Source: Candidatus Desulfaltia sp. (GTDB lineage Bacteria > Desulfobacterota > Desulfobacteria > Desulfobacterales > ETH-SRB1). From it: a stretch of 37,240 nucleotides of DNA. The stretch spans positions 1-37,240 of the forward strand of contig JAUSPN010000063.1 of the NCBI GenBank assembly GCA_030656555.1, written 5' to 3'. Both the position numbers and the translations under genes were made by a program. Of this stretch, positions 14,700 through 23,565 are shown piece after piece. The notes under the pieces were generated by a model. The model saw nothing but the letters and a program-made list of their open reading frames with translations. It ran no database searches and was not told where the DNA came from. The first letter of the stretch is position 1; every line of letters begins with the position of its first letter.

Positions 14700-16385
14700 A
14701 TGGAACTCACAGGCGCACAGATCCTTATGAAAATGTTAAAGGAAGAAGGTGTTGACACTATCTTTGGATTTCCTGGCGGTGTTGTCATAGATATTTATGA
14801 TGAACTGGCTAAAACAGATATACGGCATATACTGGTCCGCCATGAGCAGGGAGCGATTCATGCTGCCGATGGTTATGCAAGGGCCAGCGGCAAGGTCGGA
14901 GTATGTCTTGTAACATCAGGTCCCGGGGCTACCAATACAGTGACCGGGATCGCAAGTGCTTACATGGATTCCATTCCTGTGGTTATATTTACCGGTCAGG
15001 TTCCGACACAGCTCATCGGAAATGATGCTTTTCAGGAAGTTGATATAGTTGGAATAACAAGACCATGCACCAAGCACAACTATCTTGTTAAGCACACCGA
15101 GGATCTTGCAAGAATCGTTAAAGAAGCATTTATGATAGCTGCTTCCGGCCGTCCTGGGCCAGTGCTGATCGATCTTCCAAAGGATGTTTCGACCACAACA
15201 ATAACTTACAAAGCCCCTAAAAAAATTGAGCTGAGATCATACAAACCTACTTATACCCCTAACATAAAACAGTTGCACAGTGCGGTAAAACTTATAAAGA
15301 ATGCCAAAAAGCCGATTATTTTTGCAGGTGGCGGGGTTGTTCTTTCAAAGGGTTCAAAAGAGCTTACTGAATTGGCTCATAAAACCCAGATTCCTGTAAC
15401 TTGCTCCTTAATGGGGCTTGGAGTATTTCCGGGCACGGATCCTTTATGGCTCGGCATGATCGGCATGCATGGCACATATCGAGCCAACATGAGCTCAGGA
15501 GACTGCGATCTTCTTATTGCCGTCGGAGTCCGTTTTGACGACCGTGTTACCGGTAAAACAGATACATTTGCTCCCAATGCAAAGATTGTGCATATTGATA
15601 TTGATCCAACATCAATACGCAAGAATATTCCTGTTACCGTTCCTGTGGTGGGTGATTGCAAAATTACCCTCGAGCTTCTTAACAAGCTCTTAGACAAGGA
15701 GGATCTTGGCGATTTGAAGAAAAACAGGAACAGCTGGTTAAATCAGATAGAAAAGTGGAAAAGCACGACTCCACTGGCATATAAACAGAAAAATATTATC
15801 AAGCCGCAATATGTTGTCGAGAAACTCTACGAATTAACTAAAGGCAACGCAATTATAACTACTGAAGTGGGTCAAAATCAGATGTGGGCCGCACAGTATT
15901 ATCATTTTAAAAAACCCAATCATTTTATTACATCAGGCGGTCTGGGAGTTATGGGGTTCGGGCTTCCAGCAGCAATCGGCGCTCAGATTGCCTGTCCTAA
16001 AAAACTTGTAGTGGATATTGCCGGAGACGGCAGCATTCAGATGAACATACAGGAAATGGCAACCGCAAAGCAATACGGTCTTCCAGTAAAGATCGTTATC
16101 CTGAACAACCGGTATCTTGGCATGGTCAGGCAGTGGCAGGAACTGTTCTACGGCAAACGTTACACTGCTACAGGCATGGAGCATGCCCCTGACTTTGTAA
16201 AGCTGGCAGAGGCATACGGAGCTGTTGGTTTAAGAGCCACAAAGCCTGAAGAAGTTGAACCGGTGCTTATAAAAGGCCTTTCTTCATCTGAAACAGTAAT
16301 TATGGAATTTGTGGTCGAGAGGGAAGAATGTGTTTATCCAATGGTACCTGCCGGAGCTCCTATAACGGAAATGCTTCTGGTCTGA
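14700..16385 (+). CDS. ilvB: Acetolactate synthase large (catalytic) subunit
   Basis: The 561-residue ThDP/FAD enzyme condenses two pyruvates, or pyruvate and 2-oxobutyrate. The catalytic Glu lies in VRHEQGAIHAADGYARASG; the central domain has GGGVVLSKGS; the ThDP-binding motif is GDGSIQMNIQEMATAKQYG ending in NNRYLGMVRQWQ. Length is normal for AHAS. An AAGGAAGG site precedes the ATG. It lies 106 bases after ilvD and directly before its regulatory subunit gene. Confidence 0.96.
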   Translation: MELTGAQILMKMLKEEGVDTIFGFPGGVVIDIYDELAKTDIRHILVRHEQGAIHAADGYARASGKVGVCLVTSGPGATNTVTGIASAYMDSIPVVIFTGQVPTQLIGNDAFQEVDIVGITRPCTKHNYLVKHTEDLARIVKEAFMIAASGRPGPVLIDLPKDVSTTTITYKAPKKIELRSYKPTYTPNIKQLHSAVKLIKNAKKPIIFAGGGVVLSKGSKELTELAHKTQIPVTCSLMGLGVFPGTDPLWLGMIGMHGTYRANMSSGDCDLLIAVGVRFDDRVTGKTDTFAPNAKIVHIDIDPTSIRKNIPVTVPVVGDCKITLELLNKLLDKEDLGDLKKNRNSWLNQIEKWKSTTPLAYKQKNIIKPQYVVEKLYELTKGNAIITTEVGQNQMWAAQYYHFKKPNHFITSGGLGVMGFGLPAAIGAQIACPKKLVVDIAGDGSIQMNIQEMATAKQYGLPVKIVILNNRYLGMVRQWQELFYGKRYTATGMEHAPDFVKLAEAYGAVGLRATKPEEVEPVLIKGLSSSETVIMEFVVEREECVYPMVPAGAPITEMLLV

Positions 16386-16433
16386 CAACAAATGCTAAAG
16401 TATAATTAACCGATTAAATTAAGGATATAAATA

Positions 16434-16922
16434 ATGACAAAACAAAAGCATATACTTTCGATTTTAGTTGAGAACCAGCCGGGGGTGCTATCCAGGATTG
16501 CAGGATTATTTAGCGGCAGGGGCTATAACATTGAAAGCCTCTGTGTTGCGGAAACTACCGATCCGCTGGTGTCCAGGGTTACTATGGTTACTATGGCAGA
16601 TAAGCCGATTGTCGAGCAAATAATGAAACAGCTTCACAAGCTTATCAATGTGATAAAAGTATATGAACTTACAGGATCAAGTTATGTTCAAAGGGAGATG
16701 GCCCTTATCAAGGTACAGGCAAAACCTGAATACCGGGCTGAAATTCTCAGAATCGTAGATATTTTCAGGTGTAAAGTGGTTGATGTCGGGCGGGAGCATT
16801 ACACCTTAGAGGTTACCGGAGATGAAGGCAAAATGGATGCAATTTTGAATCTTCTAAAGCCGATAGGGATTAAGGAGATCGCAAAAACAGGAATTATCGC
16901 CCTTTTTCGGGAACCAAAATAA
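16434..16922 (+). CDS. ilvN: Acetolactate synthase small (regulatory) subunit
   Basis: The 162-residue protein opens with an ACT domain (HILSILVENQPGVLSRIAGLFSGRGYNIESL) that binds valine, and has the C-terminal ALS_ss domain (YRAEILRIVDIFRCKVVDVG). Length and sequence resemble the ilvH-type subunit; ilvN and ilvH are used interchangeably for this family. An AAGGAT site precedes the ATG. It makes the catalytic subunit feedback sensitive. Confidence 0.95.
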   Translation: MTKQKHILSILVENQPGVLSRIAGLFSGRGYNIESLCVAETTDPLVSRVTMVTMADKPIVEQIMKQLHKLINVIKVYELTGSSYVQREMALIKVQAKPEYRAEILRIVDIFRCKVVDVGREHYTLEVTGDEGKMDAILNLLKPIGIKEIAKTGIIALFREPK

Positions 16923-16983
16923 AATCAGAGGAAGCAGTTATTTTTTTGCATAAGGCTAAAACACTTCAATCGTTGCATAGTTC

Positions 16984-17030
16984 ATTGAAAAAACTGTGAA
17001 ATGTGAACCGACAACCGTGAACGATTACAA
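16984..17030. repeat. GTGAACCG-type dispersed repeat
   Basis: GAAAAAACTGTGAAATGTGAACC and the following CGACAACCGTGAACG (two pieces of one stretch) closely match 31,936-31,975 in the rsm/def spacer. It is a small dispersed intergenic element of unknown function. Confidence 0.6.
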
Positions 17031-17057
17031 ATATAATTATAAATTGGGGAGAATAAA

Positions 17058-18110
17058 ATGGCAAATATCGATTTTGGCGGTGTTGTAGAAGAGGTAATTA
17101 CATCAGAAGAATTTTCTCTTGATAAGGCCAGGGAAGTACTTAAGGATGAAATTGTTGCAGTTTTAGGTTATGGCGTTCAAGGGCCTGGGCAGGCTTTAAA
17201 CATGAGGGATAATGGTATTAACGTCATAGTAGGGCAGCGTGAAGGTGGCGCATCATGGGATCGTGCTGTTGCAGATGGTTTTATTCCCGGCAAAACACTC
17301 TTTCCTCTTGAGAAAGCAGCACGAAAAGGGACTATTATTCAGTTTCTCCTTTCAGACGCTGGTCAGGTTGGAACATGGCCTCAGATAAAAGAATGTCTTA
17401 ATGAAGGAGACGCTCTATATTTTTCCCACGGATTTTCAATTGTTTATAAAGACCAAACAGGTATTGAGCCGCCTGAAAATATTGATGTTATTTTAGTTGC
17501 CCCAAAAGGATCGGGACGCACGGTGCGTACCAACTTTCTGGCCGGCAGCGGCATTAATTCCAGCTTTGCAGTTCATCAGGATTTTACGGGAAAAGCAAAG
17601 GAGAGAACTCTTGCATTAGGAATTGCTATAGGATCAGGTTATCTTTTTCATACTACTTTTGCAAAGGAAGTTCATAGCGATCTTACCGGCGAACGTGGAG
17701 TTCTAATGGGATGCCTTGCCGGTGTAATGGAAGCACAATATAATCTTCTTCGAAAACATGGTCACAGCCCCAGTGAAGCCTTTAATGAAACCGTAGAAGA
17801 GCTTACACAGAGCCTTATACGGCTTGTGGCGGAAAACGGCATGGACTGGATGTTTTCAAACTGCAGCACAACCGCTCAGAGAGGGGCTCTGGACTGGTCT
17901 CCAAAGTTTCGTGATGCCGTTGTTCCTGTCTTTGACGATCTTTATGAAAGTGTTCTGTCGGGCAAAGAAACAAAAAGAGTTATTGAAGTCAACAGCGCTC
18001 CTGATTATCGCGAAAAATTGCAAAACGAACTCAATGTAATAAAGAACTCTGAAATGTGGCAAGCCGGCACAGCAGTTCGCTCTTTAAGGCCGGAAAAACG
18101 AAAAAAATAA
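17058..18110 (+). CDS. ilvC: Ketol-acid reductoisomerase
   Basis: The 350-residue enzyme isomerises and reduces acetolactate or acetohydroxybutyrate with NADPH and Mg. The Rossmann motif reads GYGVQGPGQALNMRDNG rather than the GYGSQGHAHALNLRDSG of most bacterial class I enzymes. This variant resembles the Bacteroidetes/fungal type as I recall it. The Mg-binding block is DLTGERGVLMG and later residues in the EELTQSLIRLVAENGMDWM segment. A GGGGAG site precedes the ATG. It sits in pathway order after ilvBN. Confidence 0.95.
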   Translation: MANIDFGGVVEEVITSEEFSLDKAREVLKDEIVAVLGYGVQGPGQALNMRDNGINVIVGQREGGASWDRAVADGFIPGKTLFPLEKAARKGTIIQFLLSDAGQVGTWPQIKECLNEGDALYFSHGFSIVYKDQTGIEPPENIDVILVAPKGSGRTVRTNFLAGSGINSSFAVHQDFTGKAKERTLALGIAIGSGYLFHTTFAKEVHSDLTGERGVLMGCLAGVMEAQYNLLRKHGHSPSEAFNETVEELTQSLIRLVAENGMDWMFSNCSTTAQRGALDWSPKFRDAVVPVFDDLYESVLSGKETKRVIEVNSAPDYREKLQNELNVIKNSEMWQAGTAVRSLRPEKRKK

Positions 18111-18146
18111 TAAAACTAATTACAAGCAACCAGAAAGAGCATCATT

Positions 18147-19754
18147 ATGAAACCAATACTTCTATATGATACAACCTTAAGAGACGGAGCCCAGGGAGAA
18201 AACATCAGTTTCAGCGCTGAAGAAATGATAAAGATCGCACAGAAGCTTGATGACATAGGGATACATTACATAGAGGGCGGCTGGCCCGGTTCCAACCCCA
18301 GGGATGAGCGCTTTTTTGAGCTGGCGAAAAATATTAAATTTCAAAATGCCCGTCTTGTTGCATTCGGCTCAACCCGCAAGCCTGGTATTAAAGCTGCCGA
18401 CGACAAAAACTTAAAAGCCCTTGTTGAAAGCAATACCCCTTCGGTTACAATTTTTGGGAAGACATGGGATCTTCATGTTGAGCAGATTATGAGAAATACT
18501 TTAAAAGAGAATCTCGCGATGATATGCGATTCCGTCGAGTATCTGAAGAAAAATGATCGCGAGGTTATCTACGACGCAGAGCATTTTTTTGACGGGTATA
18601 AGAAAAACCCGGATTATGCATTGCAAACCCTGGTAGCGGCTGTAGAAGGCGGCGCAGACACCATTGTTCTCTGCGACACAAATGGCGGTACCCTGCCGTT
18701 TGAAGTAGAATCCATCATAAATAATGTACGAAAAAGCATTGCTGAAAAACAGAGCGCAAAAACAGATAACCTGCCGCTTAAAATCGGAATTCATACACAC
18801 AACGATTGCGGCATGGCTGTGGCCAATTCCATAGCAGCGATACGCGCAGGCGCTGTTATGGTTCAGGGGACTATCAATGGATATGGAGAAAGATGCGGCA
18901 ACGCGGACCTTACCTCAATCATACCGATTCTCTGTATAAAAATGGATTGTCCGTGTATTTCAAGCAAGAACCTTGCAAAACTAAAAAACCTTTCCAGGTT
19001 TGTCAGCGAAACAGCAAACATGATTCCATTAAACACCAGGCCTTTTGTGGGCAAAAGCGCTTTTGCCCATAAGGGCGGTATTCATGTAAGCGCTATTATG
19101 AAAGTTCCGGGCGCATATGAACATATGGATCCTGAGCATGTGGGGAACAAACGCCGCGTTTTGATATCGGATCTTTCAGGCAAGAGCAATATAGAATACA
19201 AGGCCAGGGAACTGGGCATCGAGCTTAATGGAAACGGATTTGACAGCCGCAAAATCACTTCTGAAATAAAGCGGCTGGAAGATCAGGGATATCAGTTTGA
19301 AGCGGCTGACGGTTCTTTCAAAATACTTATGGAAAAATTTACAAAACAGTTCAAACCGTTATTTGAACTGAAATCTTTTAGAGTTCACATTGAAAAGGAA
19401 AAAGATCATTCATGTTCGTCTCATGCTACAATCAAGCTTTCTGTCGGTGATAAGGAGGAAATTACTGCCGCCGAAGGAGATGGGCCGGTCAGCGCTCTGG
19501 ATAATGCTCTGCGTAAGGCCCTGGAAAAATTCTATGTAACCGACTTGGATTCCATGCGTCTTGTAGATTTCAAAGTCCGGGTAATAGACGGCGGAAAAGG
19601 AACTGCGGCAAAGGTAAGGGTTTTAATAGAATCAAGAGACGAAGATGACATCTGGAGCACAATCGGCGCTTCAGAAGATATTATAGAAGCAAGCTGGCAG
19701 GCGCTGGCAGACAGCTTTCAGTATAAGCTGGCCAAGGAACGGAGAAAATCATGA
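18147..19754 (+). CDS. cimA: (R)-citramalate synthase
   Basis: The 535-residue protein is a DRE-TIM aldolase of the CimA type: YDTTLRDGAQGENISFS, the diagnostic IEGGWPGSNPRDERFF, then HTHNDCGMAVANS and a C-terminal LeuA-dimer regulatory domain (about 405-530). It condenses pyruvate with acetyl-CoA to citramalate, giving 2-oxobutyrate for isoleucine without threonine deaminase. No ilvA is in this operon. An AGAAAGAGC site precedes the ATG. Its TGA overlaps the leuA start by four bases, so the two are translationally coupled. Confidence 0.93.
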   Translation: MKPILLYDTTLRDGAQGENISFSAEEMIKIAQKLDDIGIHYIEGGWPGSNPRDERFFELAKNIKFQNARLVAFGSTRKPGIKAADDKNLKALVESNTPSVTIFGKTWDLHVEQIMRNTLKENLAMICDSVEYLKKNDREVIYDAEHFFDGYKKNPDYALQTLVAAVEGGADTIVLCDTNGGTLPFEVESIINNVRKSIAEKQSAKTDNLPLKIGIHTHNDCGMAVANSIAAIRAGAVMVQGTINGYGERCGNADLTSIIPILCIKMDCPCISSKNLAKLKNLSRFVSETANMIPLNTRPFVGKSAFAHKGGIHVSAIMKVPGAYEHMDPEHVGNKRRVLISDLSGKSNIEYKARELGIELNGNGFDSRKITSEIKRLEDQGYQFEAADGSFKILMEKFTKQFKPLFELKSFRVHIEKEKDHSCSSHATIKLSVGDKEEITAAEGDGPVSALDNALRKALEKFYVTDLDSMRLVDFKVRVIDGGKGTAAKVRVLIESRDEDDIWSTIGASEDIIEASWQALADSFQYKLAKERRKS

Positions 19755-21295
19755 ATGAAAATGAAAAAGTAATAATATTTGACACGACTTTAAGAGACGG
19801 GGAGCAGTCTCCCGGAGCAAGCATGAATGCCGCTGAAAAGATGCGAATTGCCGTGCAACTGGAAAAACTCGGCGTAGACGTATTGGAAGCAGGGTTTCCG
19901 GCTGCATCTGAAGGAGATTTTGAGGCGGTTTCCAGCATAGCAGGCAGGTTAAAAAACACAGAAGTTGCCGCGCTGGCGCGAACTTCCAAAAAAGATATCG
20001 ATCGTGCATGGGGCGCTATTCGTAATGCCGCTAAACCGAGGATACATACCTTTATTGCGACTTCGGACATTCATATGGATTATAAGCTGAAAATGACACG
20101 GGACGAGGTTGTAAAAAAAGCGGTTGAAGCGGTTAAATATGCGAGATCTTTTACTGACAACATAGAATTTTCCGCTGAAGATGCATCAAGGAGCGATCCT
20201 GATTTTCTGTGCAGGGTTTTTGAGGCTGTAATAGAGGCCGGCGCCGCAACTATTAATATTCCTGATACAGTAGGCTACGCCATCCCACAGGAATTTGCGA
20301 ATCTTGTTAAATATGTCACGGCACATACACCAAATATCCATAAAGCAATCGTGAGCATACACTGCCATAATGACCTTGGCCTTGCCACAGCCAATACTCT
20401 TGCGGCAATATGCGCCGGCGCCAGACAGGCTGAAGTTACAATAAACGGAATCGGAGAAAGGGCGGGAAACACATCTCTTGAAGAGATAGTAATGGCTCTG
20501 CATACAAGACCCAACTATATCCCTCTATCAACAAATATTAACACCAGGCAGATTTATCCGACAAGCCGGCTTGTCAGTATGATAACAGGAATTATTGTGC
20601 AGCCGAACAAGGCTATAGTCGGCGCCAACGCATTTGCGCATGAAGCAGGCATCCACCAGGACGGCATGTTGAAAAATCCAATGACATATGAGATTATGAA
20701 CCCCGATACCATAGGTCTTGGCGCAGGCAAGCTTGTGTTGGGCAAACATTCAGGCAGGCATGCCCTGCGTGCACATCTAAAGGATTTGGGATACGATCTT
20801 TCAGGCGAAGAATTAAATATTATCTTTAAAAAATTCAAGGAACTTGCAGATAAGAAAAAGATCATCGTTGATGAAGACTTTGAGGCTATTGTCACGGAAG
20901 GTATATTACGGACTGCCGACATTTTCCGCCTGGAATATTTGCATGTGATAAGCGGGACAACGGTTCTTCCCATGGCCAGTGTTAAGCTCACAATAAACGG
21001 GCTCTCTGTGCAGGGTGCGGGTTATGGAAACGGTCCGATTGATGCTGCTTTTAACACAATAGCAAAACTTACCGGGACCGGATCGAAACTCTTAAGATTC
21101 TCTGTGAGCGCCCTGACCGGCGGCACAGATGCACAGGGCGAGGTAACCGTGCGTTTAAACGAAGACGGGCTTATTGCCCTTGGCAGAGGGGCTGATCCGG
21201 ATATCATGACAGCCAGCGCCAAGGCTTATATTAACGGATTGAACCGGCTGGAATACTTAAAAACCCATCCGGTAGTATCACCTGAAGCGTTGTAA
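19751..21295 (+). CDS. leuA: 2-Isopropylmalate synthase
   Basis: The 514-residue enzyme condenses 2-oxoisovalerate with acetyl-CoA, the committed step to leucine. It has FDTTLRDGEQSPGASMN, EAGFPAASEGDFEAV, the metal ligands in HCHNDLGLATAN, GIGERAGNTSLEEIVMAL, and a C-terminal allosteric domain from about residue 390. The ATG overlaps the cimA stop (ATGA). GGAGAAA lies ahead. It is the last gene of the operon; leuBCD are not in the window. Confidence 0.96.
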   Translation: MNENEKVIIFDTTLRDGEQSPGASMNAAEKMRIAVQLEKLGVDVLEAGFPAASEGDFEAVSSIAGRLKNTEVAALARTSKKDIDRAWGAIRNAAKPRIHTFIATSDIHMDYKLKMTRDEVVKKAVEAVKYARSFTDNIEFSAEDASRSDPDFLCRVFEAVIEAGAATINIPDTVGYAIPQEFANLVKYVTAHTPNIHKAIVSIHCHNDLGLATANTLAAICAGARQAEVTINGIGERAGNTSLEEIVMALHTRPNYIPLSTNINTRQIYPTSRLVSMITGIIVQPNKAIVGANAFAHEAGIHQDGMLKNPMTYEIMNPDTIGLGAGKLVLGKHSGRHALRAHLKDLGYDLSGEELNIIFKKFKELADKKKIIVDEDFEAIVTEGILRTADIFRLEYLHVISGTTVLPMASVKLTINGLSVQGAGYGNGPIDAAFNTIAKLTGTGSKLLRFSVSALTGGTDAQGEVTVRLNEDGLIALGRGADPDIMTASAKAYINGLNRLEYLKTHPVVSPEAL

Positions 21296-21307
21296 TCCCG
21301 TTATTTT

Positions 21308-21439
21308 AAACACGAAGAGCACGAAGAACACAAAGAAATTATAAAAGCATTAATGATAATCTTGATGAACTCGTAAAAAGTCTAAAAACATGTCATTTCG
21401 AGCAAAGCAACATGGCGATCTTCGTGTCCTTCGTGGTTT
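21308..21439. repeat. CACGAAG-type imperfect inverted repeat pair
   Basis: AAACACGAAGAGCACGAAG at 21,308 is nearly the reverse complement of CTTCGTGTCCTTCGTGGTTT at 21,420, so ~20-base arms flank ~92 bases. Inside lies the dispersed phrase TGATGAACTCGTAAAAAG (also at 2,282). This resembles a small non-autonomous element downstream of leuA. Confidence 0.55.
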
Positions 21440-21462
21440 AATCGTTCTTTATAGCGATGATA

Positions 21463-22383
21463 TCAGGTTTGCAATGTTCCGATAATATCTGTCAGCCGCG
21501 GGATATTTCTTTTTATAAGAAAGGCTTCTATTCCTTCAATAATGTCAACTGTTGCATGCGGGTTAATCAAATTTGCCGTTCCCACCTGAACCGCAGCAGC
21601 CCCTGCTATTAAAAACTCAAGCGCATCCTCTGCGGTCATTATGCCTCCGACCCCTATTACAGGAATCTTAACATTTTGAACCACCTGCCATACCATGCGC
21701 AAAGCTATTGGTTTAATTGCCGGGCCTGAGAGTCCTCCGGTTATATTCGCAAGCTTTGGCCGCCGGGTTTCAATGTCTATAGCCATCCCGGTTATCGTAT
21801 TTATTAATGATATGGAATCAGCTCCGGCATCCTCTACACTGCGGGCAATAAGCGTAATATCGGTCACATTCGGAGTAAGTTTTACCATAAGTGGTTTGCC
21901 GGTATTGTTTCTGACAGCATTTACGACCTTGAAGGCTGCATCGGGATCGGTTCCAAATGCAACCCCTCCTGCCTTTACATTCGGGCATGAAATGTTGACT
22001 TCGATGCCTGCTATTTCTTCGATATCATTAATGCGTGATGCCAGCTCGGCATATTCACGGACATCTTTTCCGTAAATATTTATAATGACAGGTGTTGAGA
22101 GTTGTTTCAGAAACTGGAGTTTATCCTGCACAAATGATGCAAGACCGACGTTTTCAAGGCCAATGGCATTGAGCATGCCGCATGGAGTTTCAACTATCCT
22201 TGGAGGTGGGTTGCCCATGGAGGGTTTAAGTGACAAACCCTTGGTAATAATAGCCCCCAGCCGGTTCAAATCAATAAGATTTTCAAACTCACTGGCATAC
22301 CCGAAAGTGCCGGATGCCGTCATTACCGGATTTTTTAGTTCTATTCCTCCAACATTTACTGATAGATCGGCTTTTTTTTCCAT
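21463..22383 (-). CDS. pyrD: Dihydroorotate dehydrogenase, class 1B catalytic subunit
   Basis: The 306-residue FMN enzyme oxidises dihydroorotate to orotate in pyrimidine synthesis. Motifs: NPVMTASGTFGYASEF, ITKGLSLKPSMGNPPPRI, the catalytic cysteine in EVNISCPNVKAGG, and the FMN-phosphate site GVGGIMTAEDALEFLIAGA. The start is the ATG complementary to 22,381-22,383; a longer frame adds unrelated residues. Class 1B enzymes normally need the PyrK Fe-S/FAD partner, which is not adjacent here. Confidence 0.93.
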   Translation of the reverse strand: MEKKADLSVNVGGIELKNPVMTASGTFGYASEFENLIDLNRLGAIITKGLSLKPSMGNPPPRIVETPCGMLNAIGLENVGLASFVQDKLQFLKQLSTPVIINIYGKDVREYAELASRINDIEEIAGIEVNISCPNVKAGGVAFGTDPDAAFKVVNAVRNNTGKPLMVKLTPNVTDITLIARSVEDAGADSISLINTITGMAIDIETRRPKLANITGGLSGPAIKPIALRMVWQVVQNVKIPVIGVGGIMTAEDALEFLIAGAAAVQVGTANLINPHATVDIIEGIEAFLIKRNIPRLTDIIGTLQT

Positions 22384-22542
22384 AATACTCGCCTGTTGCC
22401 TTTGGTATGCGATTATATGAGACCTTATTATATTTAAGTTTGAAACTGAAATTTTGCAAAAGGGGGCGTTTTGCAAAGGCCTCTATTCGCTTCGAGATTC
22501 GCCGGCTTCCCTTCAGGGATGAACTTACAAATATTCTCCATA

Positions 22543-22823
22543 TCATTCCAAGCTTGGGCCAAAACCTCTACCACTACCGGGGCGGTAATCTCCATACATC
22601 ATTCCGTGGCGATCCATACCTCCTCTAAAACGTCCCCACCAGCCGATTTCTGATGTATCCTTGGGCAAAGTGCGCGCAAAGCTCAAAAGGTCAAGAATAT
22701 CTTTTTCGCTCCAATCATTGATAATTGCTGAGTTGATCCGCCCATCATGCCTCCCCCCATCTGGGACCATGCAGCCGTACCAAAAACCGTCAAAACCAAC
22801 AAGACAATAGTAATTCTTTTCAT
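22543..22823 (-). pseudogene. Small exported protein, frameshifted
   Basis: A strong AAGGAGG site precedes the ATG (22,821-22,823) and the start encodes a clear signal peptide (MKRITIVLLVLTVFGTAAWSQ) followed by MGGGMMGGS. That frame then diverges and stops near 22,683. An overlapping frame continues with IINDWSEKDILDLLSFARTL and a Gly/Arg/Trp-rich tail with GWWGRFRGGM and a PGSGRGFGPSLE end at 22,543. Joining them needs one indel near 22,720-22,770 (the span is 3n+2). It looks like a periplasmic Met/Gly-rich protein, possibly metal related; no family is recognised. It may be decayed or carry a sequencing error. Confidence 0.5.
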
Positions 22824-22891
22824 ATTATCCTCCTTAGTAAAGATGGTTGTTTCAGCTTTTTTTAGCGCTTTCAATGCGATAAAACTGCCCA

Positions 22892-23548
22892 TTAAATATT
22901 GTCAAATTCTGGGTAGTGTTTTTTCATGCAGTCAGGGCATACGCTGTGGCTGAATTGGGCTTTGGACCGCGAAGCTATATATTTCTCTATTTGGTTCCAT
23001 TCACCTTTCTCGTTTCGTATATTTTTACAAAAGGAGCATATGGGGAGAATCCCCTCCAGAATGTCAATACGTTTCGCCAATTCATCACGAGCCTTGCAAA
23101 GTTTTTCCCAGGTTTGTTTATGCTCGACAATCTCTTGTTGAAGCATTTTGTTGATTTTTTTCAGTTCAGCGGTACGTTGTTCAACTTCATGCTCGAGTTC
23201 CTTCCGATATTTAAACAAATAATAGTCGGTAATATCTTCCAGGGTGATCACACCAATAAAAGTGGTTTCTCTAAAGACAGGTAACACCGAATAATGGCAC
23301 TCCTTCATTTGAGCGAAAACCGGTTCAAGGTCAGATGTTACCTCAATTTTTGGTATCTCCCGAAGACAATCCACAACCAGTTTATGAGAGTATTCCAACA
23401 CATTAGCAGACGTCAAAATCCCCACGAAACTCTCATCTCTGATGACAACCAGGAAGCCATGTTCTGCTAACCGGTCTTCAACAGAGCGAACGCTAGTGTC
23501 GGGTTCTATAGTGGTATAGTCCTGACGAAAAAGTTTTTTAACTATCAT
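22892..23548 (-). CDS. CBS-pair / coiled-coil / Cys4 zinc-finger-like protein
   Basis: The 218-residue protein has two CBS motifs (about 1-58 and 62-112, with FVGILTSANVLEYS and FIGVITLEDITDYY), a coiled coil (about 113-165, EVEQRTAELKKINKML), and a C-terminal module with C171xxC174 and C204xxC207 (ICSFCKNIRNEKGEW ... CPDCMKKHYPEF). That last module is often found at the C-terminus of PAS/response-regulator proteins in Desulfobacterota. Here the coiled coil resembles the stalk before a histidine kinase, but no kinase domain follows. It probably senses adenylates and signals through the Cys module. It lies 17 bases after the 120-residue gene, likely in one operon. Confidence 0.75.
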   Translation of the reverse strand: MIVKKLFRQDYTTIEPDTSVRSVEDRLAEHGFLVVIRDESFVGILTSANVLEYSHKLVVDCLREIPKIEVTSDLEPVFAQMKECHYSVLPVFRETTFIGVITLEDITDYYLFKYRKELEHEVEQRTAELKKINKMLQQEIVEHKQTWEKLCKARDELAKRIDILEGILPICSFCKNIRNEKGEWNQIEKYIASRSKAQFSHSVCPDCMKKHYPEFDNI

Positions 23549-23565
23549 GAAAAATGATTTCCCAA

